In this document: positions 47,401 through 58,246 of the stretch, one piece after another
How the letters are laid out: each line of letters opens with the position of its first letter
Position numbering within the stretch: position 1 is the stretch's first letter
Source: Melanocharis versteri
Taxonomy: Eukaryota > Chordata > Aves > Passeriformes > Melanocharitidae
Direction of reading: 5' to 3'
NCBI GenBank assembly: GCA_013397845.1
Contig: VZTG01006671.1
Span: 67,373 to 131,372 of the forward strand
Length of the DNA: 64,000 nt
The notes under the pieces: model-generated
What the model saw: the letters and a program-made list of their open reading frames with translations, nothing else
Databases searched by the model: none
What the model was told of the DNA's origin: nothing
Made by a program: the position numbers and the translations under genes

Positions 47401-48895
47401 TTCCAGAACATCCATTAAATTGATCATGATGTTCTTATGAGTCTTCTTGTACTTCCCAACACGGAGTGACACAGTCAGCCAGCCGGGCCGGCCCGTGCAC
47501 ATGTATCTCTTGCTGCCTTCCTTCTTCCATTCCCGGACCTGCAAGAGCCAACAACTGTCACAGGAGGGATGCTTTGGAAGTCTCTTTGCAGACCTCTGAA
47601 CTTCTAAATAAAGCATGACCAGAGTGGTTTAGTTATGCAGAGGACGCATGTTTAATATCATGTAGCTTTGGGGTTTTCTTTTGGGGGAAGGATTCAGAAA
47701 GCTATCAAGACACTAACAGAGAGTTAAAAAAACTCACAGGAAAACCTCCTCTAAGGGAGGTATTATCGCTGTTATAATCTTAGTTCTACTCCAAAACACA
47801 CGAAAAGCAGCCTAAGCCTGCAAATGAACAGGTAAAGAAACAAAACCTGGTCTAGTGGGAGCAACCTGGTCTAGTGGAAGACGTCCCTGCCCATGGTGGG
47901 GTGGGGCTGGAATGAGATTATTTTTAAGGTCCCTTCCAACCCAAAGCCTCCTAGAATTCTACGAAAAAATGAGAAAGAAAATGCATAAGCCATACGCATA
48001 AGCCACGAATTCTGCAAAGCCACAGCGGTTAACACCTGGAGAATAACAACTGCATTTTCTTCAAAGCTGAGTTGCTACCACAGCTGGTAAAAAAACCCCA
48101 ATCAACAACCCCAAACCCTCCGAGAATAACGCCACGCACATTAATATCCATCTGTATCTGCGATGTGAGAGGCGAGGAAGGAAACAGAAGCGGACGTGAC
48201 AGAATTACCACAAACACCAGAGAGAGCCCAGAAACACTACAGACATCTGCATTTCGGGCTGGAGGAAAAGTTTAATCTCCCCACGAACCATCGCCTGGAA
48301 GTGGCAGTGCCGAGCAGCAGGATGTGAGCGGAATCAGAACACGCTCCTGACACCGCTGTTTCCATGTTGCACGCACGTGTGCCCCCGAGCCTGCGGCGTG
48401 CCCAGCCCGGCTCCCAGCACATCCCTGAGGACCCCGCAGTGCCGGCAGCCGCACTGAGCGAGTTCCACAGGAGTTTCAGCGGGACAACAACCCCACAGGC
48501 GGCTGAAAGCCCAGCTGGCGTTTATTCCTTTGCTTTTCCCCGCTCCGGCTGGACTTTGTCCCGGGTGCGGAATGGCGGGGGGGGGAAGGATGGGGACGGC
48601 GGGATGACAGACAGCGGGACAGGGACACGCTCTCCCCTCGCAAAGCCTCGGTACCCCCGGGGTCCGGTCAAGCCTCACCTGCTCCTGGATGTGCCGGACG
48701 CGCTGGGCGTGCTGCCGCGGGGCGCTGTGGAGGCGCCAGACGGCCCATGCGCGCAGCTGGTAGTAGATGTCGAAGAGGATGGAGAGCGGCAGGAGGAAGN
48801 CAGCGGTGGTGCACCAGCACGGCCTCCAGCCCGCGGTGCCGCACCCACAGCAGCAGGAGCAGCAGCCCCGCGCCCACCGACCACAGCGCCGACAT
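41415..48895 (-). CDS. DHCR24: 24-dehydrocholesterol reductase (seladin-1)
   Basis: FAD-dependent, NADPH-using reductase of the sterol side-chain C24 double bond, the last step to cholesterol from desmosterol; an ER membrane enzyme. Nine exons, upstream first: 48679-48895, 47383-47538, 46842-46947, 46455-46573, 46101-46364, 45211-45354, 44066-44263, 43132-43310, 41415-41568. The N-terminal anchor is 'SVGAGLLLLLLWVRHRGLEA'. The FAD-binding PCMH domain covers about residues 58-234 ('CTGRPGWLTVSLRVGKYKKT', '[20 protein letters not shown]'). The C-terminal half includes 'NNPVFRYLFGWMVPPKISLL' and ends 'DKICKAARH'. A single N at 48800 breaks exon 1: the assembled exons total 1537 bases against 1551 for the 516-aa human protein, so the N stands for about 15 bases (six codons including W-V-F-V-C). 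The start Met is chosen because it gives exactly the human spacing to that tryptophan. Confidence 0.97.
47844..47962 (+). mobile_element. CR1 LINE 3' fragment
   Basis: Sense CR1 end ('aacctggtctagtggaagac', 'aaggtcccttccaacccaaa', 'ctagaattct') in DHCR24 intron 1. The first 20 bases are tandemly duplicated ('acctggtctagtgg' twice). Confidence 0.85.
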
Positions 48896-48925
48896 GACGC
48901 CCACCGCCCGCTCGCGCTCCATCAC

Positions 48926-48993
48926 NNNNNNNNNNNNNNNNNNNNNNNNNNNNNNNNNNNNNNNNNNNNNNNNNNNNNNNNNNNNNNNNNNNN
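48926..48993. other. Assembly gap (68 N) in DHCR24 5'UTR/promoter
   Basis: Unknown bases beginning 30 bases upstream of the DHCR24 start codon. Confidence 1.
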
Positions 48994-49110
48994 CGCCGGG
49001 GCCACGCCCCTCCGTCCCCATTGGCCGAGGCGTGAGGCGAGGGGCGGGAGGCGCCCAATCGGAGGGCTCCGCGGAGATCGGACCAGGCGCTGAGGGCACC
49101 GATTGGCTGC
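48994..49110 (-). promoter_or_regulatory. DHCR24 promoter with three NF-Y boxes and an SRE-like site
   Basis: CCAAT cores occur at 49020-49024 (minus strand), 49055-49059 (plus) and 49102-49106 (minus). A sterol-regulatory-element-like TCACGCCTC (one mismatch to TCACNCCAC) lies on the minus strand at 49027-49035, two bases from the first CCAAT. Close SREBP plus NF-Y sites are the established arrangement in cholesterol-synthesis promoters. GC boxes are also present (e.g. 'ggggcggg'). Confidence 0.55.
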
Positions 49111-49194
49111 GCGCGGCCGGCCCCGCGCTCCCCCTCATCGCCGCGGCCGCCGGGGCCCCCCCGGGGCGGGGGTGTCACCGCCCGGGGACAGCGG

Positions 49195-49500
49195 GGGGAC
49201 CCGGGCCAGACCCCCGGACAGGGCCGGGAGTGGGGACCGGGCAGGGTCAGATCCCCGGGCAGAGCTGGGAGTGGGGACCGGGCAGGGCCAGACCCCCGGG
49301 CAGGGCTGGGAGTGGGGACCGGGCAGGGCCAGACCCCCGGGCAGGGCTGGGAGTGGGGACCGGGCAGGGCCAGACCCCCGGGCAGGGCTGGGAGTGGGGA
49401 CCGGGCAGGGCCAGACCCCCGGGCAGGGCTGGGAGTGGGGACCGGGCAGGGCCAGACCCCCGGGCAGGGCTGGGAGTGGGGACCGGGCACGGTCAGACCC
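49195..49500. repeat. 41-bp GC-rich minisatellite
   Basis: About seven copies of a 41-base unit running 'accgggcagggccagacccc' then 'cgggcagggctgggagtggg', with the central copies nearly identical and the outer ones diverged. It is directly upstream of the DHCR24 promoter. The period is not a multiple of three, so the same Gly/Pro/Arg-rich peptides appear in all frames; they are not genes. Confidence 0.95.
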
Positions 49501-50329
49501 CCGTTAAGGGCTGGGGACTGGTCCGGAGGCAGGGGCTGGGTGGGATACAGGGTAGAGGACAAGGGCTGAGGCAGAGGGGATCCCCCAGTGAGGGCTGGGG
49601 ACGGGCCCTTGGAGGTGCTGTGGTGGCCGGTGTCCCCCGGACAAGGGACACACCCTGGTGCCTTTAGGTTGGGGTCTGGAGCAAAGCACCTCCGCATCCC
49701 TCACTTATGCATCCCTCTGGAGTTGTAGGCACCAGAGAACCCAGCACTGCAGATGTCCCCCGCTGAAAGTCCAAAGTGCCACGCAGTTCCGTTTCTAGAA
49801 TAAAGAAGTGGACACCTCCCCCCGGAACATGCCTTGCTCTCTAAAACCCCGACAGAAAATTCCCATCCATGCTGGAACCGTGTGAGGGAAGATAAACAAA
49901 GTCTGTGAGAAAGATAAAGCTTTGTTTTTTGAAGTTAAAATCCCTCAAGGGATGTGCTGCTTGGGAGGACAGTGGCAGAGGTGCAGTGACAGCCCCAGGA
50001 GGCTCTGGCACAGCCAGTGCTGTCAGGGAGCCTGGAATGGCAGCGACTTTGCCAGAGCGCCGCTGGGTTCGGAGAGGAATGTGGAATTAAGTTGTTCCGT
50101 GAGGACACTGCCATGGTGACCTAACACACGTGTCAGGTGGTGCCTCTTGCTCTTTGCCAGCAGGACAAACGCTTACCTTGGTCTTTAGATGATTCATAGC
50201 TGGCAGATGGAAACTTCAGACATGGAGGGATCAGGGTTCAGAGCTCAGCTCTGGCAGGCGGGCCACACCTTCCAGCTGTCTTCAGAAAACTGGAAGGCTT
50301 TGTTTTGAACCCCACTTCATGATTTCATG

Positions 50330-50461
50330 GAATCACTCACAGAATGGTTTGGGTTGGAAGTACGTTAAGGATCACCTAGTTCCAACCCTCCTGCCACCTT
50401 CCATTAGAACAGTTTGGTCAGGTTCCCGTGCAACCTGGCCTGGAATAATTCCAAGGATGGA
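50330..50461 (-). mobile_element. CR1 LINE 3' fragment
   Basis: Reverse-oriented CR1 end ('cacagaatggtttgggttgg', 'cacctagttccaaccctcct', 'aacctggcctggaataattc'), with an internal loss relative to the usual CR1 tail. Confidence 0.9.
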
Positions 50462-51752
50462 AATTGTAGCACACTGCTTTTGTGGGTTTTGTCCCACTGC
50501 TTTTATTGAAGGACTAGACTGAGGCTTCACAGCTCTCATATTTGGAAAGGGTCTCCTAATTTCCAGACTAAATTTATTTATAGCCAAATTATATTTGTTG
50601 CACTTGTGCCTAGTCTGTTCACTAGCTCTTCTTACATCCGAGCTGATGGATATTATCTGCTTTTATTTATCAGTTCATCTGCTGACTGAAATTATTCACA
50701 CAAAAGAAGGTTCCCGTGCCCTAAGAGAGGTTATTTTAACCTCTCTGAAGGACCTAAATAATTATTCCTGATCTGAATGTGATCAAGCACCGGTCTTATT
50801 GAATAACAGCATCATTTATTCATAAGGGGATATTTATGCCTTCAGTGTAAATACTATTTTGAAATTGTTTTTATGAAGAACCATTAGAAGTGCTTACAAT
50901 GTTTTTCATCTTTTGCTCTTGTTTTTGTAAGGCCCTAGGCAACGAGAAAGGGGTAGGTGAGATCAAAGATGGTGATGTGAAACTACTTTAAAGCAGAGGA
51001 GTGAACCACCGTTCAGATTATGGCCAAATTGCTCGTGTACCTACTGATGCCAGGCATAGAAAACACAAGAAGGAGAAGGAGGTGAGGCAAGGGAAGATAG
51101 ATGTTAGAAATGCTGCTGGCTTTCAGTTCTACTTATTCTAGTTATTTGAGCAAAACATCATTCAACGATCTATGTAGGCTTAGGAAAACATCATCTGCAA
51201 ATCTGGTTGGAAGAGCTAAGGTTCCCTTGGTAGCTTGGTGAGACTAAAATCCCTGGTTTCTTCAATTAAATTATCATTTTAAGTGTGTTTAAGCTGTTAG
51301 TGCTTCTTAAAAAAGCAGTCTTTTTCCCTTCCTCTCCTCCCTCCCTCCCTCTCCTGCCATCCCATCCGCCCACTCATGCTGTTCTGGGCATGCTGTGCAG
51401 TACAAGTGCTTCTGCTGTCACTCAGTAAAACAGGTTGGAGAGCTGATCTGACTGAAGAATTAAACTTTTTTTTTTTAATCAGTTTTTTTTTGAAATCAGT
51501 GTTTTTTTCTGCCTGGATCAGCTCCCTGGTGGAGTTCACCCCACGCACGCTTGTGCTGGGAGCACAGCAGGGGCCTGGCATTGACCGTGCTGGAGCTCCC
51601 CATCCTTTTGGGGAGAGCTCATCCCAGATGGCCCTGCCAGCCCTGCACAGGACTCTGTTCCTCACCCAGCAGGGCTTGGTGGTGACCATGCAAAGGCTTT
51701 TGGACAAAAGATGCAGCTGTTCATCCAAGGAGACAGGGAAAAGGGACACACA

Positions 51753-52315
51753 GTCATGAAATGACAGAATTGTTTATGTTGGAAAAGCCCTCTAAAATCA
51801 TCAAGCCCATCTGTTCCCCCAGCACTGCCAAGGCCACCACCCCAAGTGCCACATCCACACAGCTTTTGAACCCCTCTAGGGATGATAATTCCACCACTGC
51901 CCTGGGCAGCCTGTTCCAGTGTTTGATAACCCTTTAGGAGAAGAAATTGTTCCTGATGTGCAGTATAAACCTCCCCAGCCCAGCTTGAGGCTGCTTCCTC
52001 TTGTCCTGTCCCTTGTTCTCTGGGAGAAGAGCCCAGCCCCCACCTGACTCCAACCAATTTTCAGGGAATTGAAGAGAGCAAGAAGGTCCCCTCTGAGCCT
52101 CCTTTTCTTCAGCCTGAGCCCCCCCAGCTCCCTCAACCTCAGATTTGTGCTCCAGACCTTTTCCCAGCTCTGTTGCCCTTCTCTGAACACGCCTCAGCCC
52201 CTCAATGTCTTTCTTGTCATGAGGGGCGCAGAAATGCACCCAGGATTTGAGGTGTGGCTCCATCAGCACCGAGCACAGGGGGACAATCACTGCCCTGATC
52301 CTGCTGGCTGCACTG
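51753..52315 (-). mobile_element. CR1 LINE fragment with ORF2 C-terminal remnant
   Basis: The longest CR1 copy here (about 560 bases). On the minus strand it reads the end of the CR1 reverse-transcriptase ORF ('HFCAPHDKKDIEGLRRVQRR', 'LKKRRLRGDLLALFNSLK', 'VGAGLLFSQ'-like pieces in shifted frames) and then the 3' end. Frames are broken, so it is a dead 5'-truncated copy. Confidence 0.92.
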
Positions 52316-55300
52316 CGTGATCATGACATACAGAGCATTTGAGCCACACACAAAAGTAGGCTGAGGATTTCTGTCTCTGTAAGAAAAATATCAAGAAGCC
52401 TTCAGTGGCACCAAAGGATGGCATTGAAATGCATGAAAAAGCCCATTTTTTCTTGTAAACTCTCACAGCCCTGGTACTGGCTGCCACAGAGCTGCTGCTG
52501 AGTGGTACCAGGACGTTGAAAGGACAGGCATTTAATAGGAGTAGTTACGAAAACTGATAAGGAATTTTGGGAAGACTGCAAGCCTGCTTAAATCCGCAAG
52601 CAAACCAGTCGATTGTTACTCGGGGTTAGGAGTCACCTGCCTTCAGTTTTCCTGCACGTTGGTTTGGTGCAAAGCTGGTGCAGTTTGAAACGGGAGCGTT
52701 TCTGAGAACTGGAGGGAGGTGGTGCTCAAACTGCTTGTGAGAAGCTCCCTCTGCTGAGAAATCCAAAGTATGATCGGCTGCCCTGAGGGAAAAGCCTGCA
52801 GGGGAGCGTAGGCTGGAGCACGGCTCCCTGTGTTTGCCTGATGCTGCTCTATTGACCAGCTTCCAGATGGGTTTTTTTGAAAGGTATTTATCAATGGGAT
52901 ATCTATTGCCCAGGACCTATTTCTCAGGTTTCACAAATGTTTAATGTGAGGGAGTAGAGGTGTGTGGAGGAGGAGGAGGGCAGAGGGTTTGGTACAGCAG
53001 CTGTAGCTGGGGTGGCCCTTGAGAAATCTGTCAAAAAGGGAAAATGCGTTTTTAGTTACTTTAGAAACTTCCAGATAGCTCTCAGGGAAAGTGAAACACC
53101 ATCTGAAGGCTTAGGCAAGGTTAGATTTGTGAGGCTATTTTAGGTGTAGGTGGACCTGATGTGGAAGGACTTTAACATCTGTGGTGGGGAAAGCTCTTCA
53201 TGTGGATTTGTCCACCCTGTCCAGCACACTGAGTCCTTGGGATGACTTTGCTCTTCTTTCCTTGCTTTCCTCTGTCCTCTCAAGGCTGCAGTCACCCTGT
53301 TCACACTGGGAAGGGCTTCACTAGGAGAAGGAATAGCTGGTGCTGCAGGAACCAAGGATACCTGGGCTGTATCCCGTGTGCTCTGATACCAATCGTGTCA
53401 CAAGGCCCCACTCCTCTGGTGATGAGCTATTGTAGGTGCTGGTGGGACCCATCACCACCTTGGGGGGAAGCAGATGCAGGGTGTGAAGTGAAATAGGGGA
53501 TACTGATGATGGCAGAGTGTGTCCCATCCTTCAGTGGCTGTGCTCTTCATCAGGAGGCAAGGTCAGCTGCTGGTCAGCACGTTCACAGAGCCACCAAAAA
53601 AACCCCAGTGCTGCAGAACGTGCGAGAGCTTTCATGTATTCTCTGTGATGTGTATTAAATCCAGCTTTACAACTGCCTCTGAAAGGATACCCTGTCTGGG
53701 ATTTATAAAAAGAATCACTTGTCAAAACAGAGAGCCAGACTGGGAAAGGAATTCAGCCCTCCCTTCATTGTCACCAGGGTCAGTGTCCTCTGTGGCAGAA
53801 ATGAAATGGCTGTGGCACGGTAGCAGACGGGGAGAGCTGGTTACTGAAGAACTTGGGGTTCCAGCACTCAAACTACAGGCTGAGGGAGACCACGCTCCTC
53901 TGGGTGAGCAGTGGGGGACAGCGAGCTCATGGCAACCATCAGTTGGCTTCACAGCCTGGAGAGTGAGGAGGGGAAATGGATAAAGAAACCGTGGTGCTCC
54001 CCTGTCTCCTTCCATCAGTGATATCCTGGGGACACCGACTGTGCTGGGCATCAGAAAGGAGCTGCAGTCACTGGAAGGCAGTAAATGGGTTATTTCAGAC
54101 CCATGACATAATGGACACAAGTGCCAGTGGCTTCCAGGATGCTCAGGGTGAAGCTTGTCATGAGAGCAGTTGTGAACCACAGCTGGTGGGGAGCGACTGC
54201 AGGGTACCCTCTCCCATCACTTGCTTCTGGAATCTTCTTGCTTGGAGTGGCAAATGCTGTGGGAGCATGCAGGAATCGTTTGGGGCTAACGTGATGGTGA
54301 AGGCTTGCCAATGTCACCGGAGGAAAACACTTCAAGTTGTTTTTCTGTACAGGCTGAGTTTTTCTCCCGTTTTCAGCTCCCAGCAAATCTGCCTGTGTGT
54401 TCACCTCCCAGTACCAGATGTACTTGCAGGCCCTTTTCCTCCAAATAAAGCTAAGACTTGCAGTGCCTTGGCTGTGGCCATTCTCTCTGTCTGGTGCTGT
54501 CACTCTGTCACCTGTCTGCTTTCATTTATTTCAACGTTTTAAAAATTTCATGGGCCCACTCCCAGATGATGTAAACTGATAAAACTCCAGGCCATGCTCC
54601 AAAAACATCAGTGTAACTGTAGGATCTGGCCCTTTGGGTTTACTTACCTATGCCAAAGAAAAATAGAAAAGCTCTGAGCAAAGCAAGAAAAAAAGAAAAA
54701 GAACGGCTGGAAAAAAAGAGTTTGAGATGTTGGTTATATAAGAGTTGTATAGCTGTTAAATTCACCTAGAATATCCTTTTAATAAACAAAGAAATCGCAG
54801 CCAGATAAGTTAATAATTAAGGGTGACAAAAATGTACCATTGTTCCAATAATAAGGAACTGTATTGGTCTTATTGAAGATAAATGGAGGCGTATTTAACG
54901 TGGTTCAGTGCTATGCTGATAGACTACAGATGTCCTTTTTTTCACTAGAAAACTCAGGATAAAATCAGGTCGAAAGCCGATTGCCAGTATTTGTTCCCTC
55001 CAAGTTGCTCGGCTCCTTTCAACAGCAGATGTGCCTTGGAAGCAACTCCCACGTGTATGGAACTGAGCAGAAGGAAGCTGGAGGCTTTGAGAAGAGGTTC
55101 CTGCCCCTTTCTGTGGAGAAGGACAAGATGTGCTCCCACGTGTCGATCATCTCGTGGAGATACAGAACGATTTTCAGACTGAGGACTGGATGAATTGACT
55201 GGTCATCAGCTCTGCAAAGCAGTGACTGGAAAAGGTGTCTGCACAGAAGGTGCTGAGGGTGTGACTGCTCGGTTTCCTTTAATGCAGGAAATTTCTGTAG

Positions 55301-56969
55301 AATCCAGTTAGGCAGACTTGGTTGGAGCCCTACCTAGTAAAACGAGACAGCAATTTCAGTACCTCCTGGCAAAACCAAAGCCCAATTTTTTCGTACTTCC
55401 AGTAAGCATCAAAATATGATTGCTGCAGCACCCTGCCCATGGGGAACAGTGGCCTTTAAACACCCACCCACAGAAACCCTGTGACTCACAAATAAATCTG
55501 AGAGTGGGTAAATGTACTCATCCTGCACCCAGCTCATGTTAAACTCCAGGTCCACTTCCAAGCCCCTCATGTGCTGAGCTGCAGACTCACAAAGCTGCTT
55601 TCTGTCTCCTCCTGCCCTCTCCATCCTTGGCAAGGCCCATTTTTTTACAGAATGCTTAAGGAAAGCATTGAGAAATCAGCCAGCAATAAACCATTGTCAC
55701 CCCAGAGCGGTTAATTACCATTATCTATGGTATCAGCCCGGAGCCTGTAATAAGCTCTGAACTTCCATTGCACTGGGGGTGTCCGCTTACATCCAGGCTA
55801 ATGCAGATTATAGGGCTGGGATTAATTTTCTCTCATGCTGGAGCTGGCAGAGTGAATCAGTGCAGGAGGGTTTCATCCCTCTGTGTGGCAACCAGTTGCC
55901 TGCCAAAAAGAGCTGACACTTCTCTGGCACAGGGGAAGTGCCAGGGAGGCGAAACCACACCTTTTCAAATAAGATGAGTAGCCAAAGAAAAGGACAGGAT
56001 ACGTTTTGGGGATCAAGATTAACTCTCTGGATCCTGGGTGACTTCTCAGGGAGGTAAAGCAGGGAAGCCTGAGCTCTCCCTCTGGGATGGCAGGTCCGTG
56101 TCTCAGGGATGCTGCTCATGGGTGCTTTCTGTGAGGTCCTGTGGCAGTCTGAGGTGCTGATGTAAGTCATCTGCATCTGGTAGATGCAGACCTTTCTTTT
56201 CACTCTGAAGGTGACTAATTTAGGCAACGTCTTCCAGCTGTTTCTTCACATGCATCTTTGCAGATGCCTGTTACTCACATTCACATCCCCCTTTTTCTTC
56301 CAAGTCAGTACAGAGTCTGTTTTTCTCTGACAGCCTGAGGGAAGAGATGGGAGCAACCTGCTCCTACACCTCCATAGGAGAAATCTCCTGCTAGTGCTTT
56401 TTCTTCCAGGCAGAAATCAGGAGAACATCAGAAGTGGGGTCTCCTCAGAGCCTCATGCCACAGACCTAACCAGAGTGCGAGGCAAATTCCTCATTGAGGG
56501 AGCTGTGGCACTGGAGATGAGCTTTGATATCCTCTGACAGCCTGGCTCTGACTCTTTTAATGCTATTACAGAGAAGCTGCAGCCTGTTACTTCCCAAACT
56601 CACCTCCTGTCATTTGTTGCAGAGTTTCAAAATTGTCTTCAGTTACCTAGAAACCCGTGTAAGGAGATGTACATGTTCTGGGTTAAAGCAAGGCGAGGTG
56701 TGCGGGCAGAAATCACAGAGCTCTTACTGGGTCAACAGCTGATGTTGCAGATGAGCCTTGAAGAAAGCAGACAGGCTTTTGGACACAGCAGGGCACCAAA
56801 GGCATCCCGGGTGAGTATTTCACTGAATTAGAAGGGAATTTCTTACAGGTGTCTTGTTCAGACTCTTTATGTCTGTGTGCATGCGAGTGTGCATGTGCTA
56901 CATCAGATGTCCTGGGAATGCTGCTCTCCTGGATTCTTAAGTACTTTAGATTTGTCAGGAAGTTAGGCC

Positions 56970-57350
56970 TGTAAGTAAGTTACTGTTGTGGTATAGTAAA
57001 GCCTATATGAATCCTTTGCTATATTGTTTAACTTAACTGGTAACATAAGTTAAATCTGTTAGGTTTAAGTGCTGTTAAGTTTAAATCCTGTTTACTGAAG
57101 TACTGTTGTGCCTTTAGGATGTATTCCTTTTTAACCTTACCTTCTCCTGTCCTTTTGTCTCTCCCTCCCCAGCCCAGCTTCAAATAGATGATTTTGGGTT
57201 TCTTTCAGTTTGGGTTGGTTGACACTGGATTTTTTGTTTGCTTTTTTTCTCTCTGTGCTTTAACCATCTAGTAAGCAACAGAGTGAACCTTGTCAACAAA
57301 CTTTGTTGTGATGTCGCTTTTATATTAAATCTGTTTTTGCTGATACCTTT
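56970..57350 (+). mobile_element. Possible degraded LTR-like element
   Basis: A 380-base AT-rich stretch with repeated 'gttaagttta'-type words, a T/C-rich tract, then an ATTAAA signal in 'ttttatattaaatctgtt' near its right end, recalling the U3-R-U5 order of a solo endogenous retroviral LTR. No internal retroviral genes, clear TG...CA ends or target duplication were identified. Confidence 0.25.
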
Positions 57351-58215
57351 GCTGGCGATTCTTTAAGAAACCTTGAAACACTCCTCCTCTCAGCCATTCC
57401 TTGTGTCTCTCCCCAGGCTGTCATGCTTCCAACAAAATGTTTGCAGGGTTTGCTGGCAGTGTATTAACCCTCAGCTACCTCCCAGCACAGCACAGCGATG
57501 TGAACAAGTGCTTGTGGGCAGCCTGATGCCAAGGCAGGCAGTGGGATAATGCAGGGGCACTGGAAAAGGAAAACACCTGTGGAACATCTGGGACAGGTGT
57601 GTGTTGGACACCGAGGGTTCCACGCACAGTGGCAACCAGAAGAGCTACATGGCTGATCCACCCTTTTTCTCTAAAATTTGTAATTAATGCTGCTTTGAGC
57701 TTCTCTTTTGCATTTTTGTGCTGAGAAATAAATGAAGCCCAACCCATTCCCTGCTCCCTGGAGAGCTCTGTAATAGCTGCATGCAGCAGAGGCATGAAGA
57801 AGCACCAGGTCTCGGGGATGTCAGCATAGCTGTAGCTCATCTCATGCCTGATGTTGAGTTCACTGGGAAGCAAATTTAGCCAGTTTTGTGTTTAATCAAA
57901 GTGCTTGCTGCTTCTTTGAACATCAGCATTTGGAATCCAGGACACACAGGGGCTTCAAGCTCAGATATCCAATGTGTGGAGTAGAGCAAGCTGCTGCTGT
58001 GTTTCAGCAGCCAGGGCAGGTCTCTCATAGCTCTCTCTGCTCAGGTGTGATAGATGTGACTGGCATCAAGCTTGACTGAGGAGCCTACAGGGCTGGAAAT
58101 CAATGTTTCCTCACTGCAGCTCACACTCCAGCAGAGCTACAGCAGCTGTGGCATGTAAAACACGCTGTGTGGTGGGTTACCCACGGGTAACACAGCCGTG
58201 GTGCCCCTTCATGGA

Positions 58216-58216
<1 letters not shown>

Positions 58217-58246
<30 letters not shown>
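58217..58246 (+). repeat. (GAAA)n microsatellite
   Basis: Seven tandem GAAA units. Confidence 0.95.

Noticed and set aside
49103..49667. Gly/Pro/Arg-rich open frames
   Set aside because: They come from the 41-bp minisatellite, appear in every frame as its period is not a multiple of three, and some run through the N gap.
54030..54340. Weak resemblance of a Cys-rich plus-strand frame to the PCSK9 C-terminal domain
   Set aside because: Position and strand fit human PCSK9, and a few Cys/His spacings agree, but there is no room for the expected intron, and no trace of the much better conserved catalytic domain was found nearby. Most likely chance.
56140..56227. 'VTFRVKRKV' peptide resembling the menorin (FAM151) 'VTFPVR' motif
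   Set aside because: Only a few residues agree and the surrounding conserved menorin motifs are missing.
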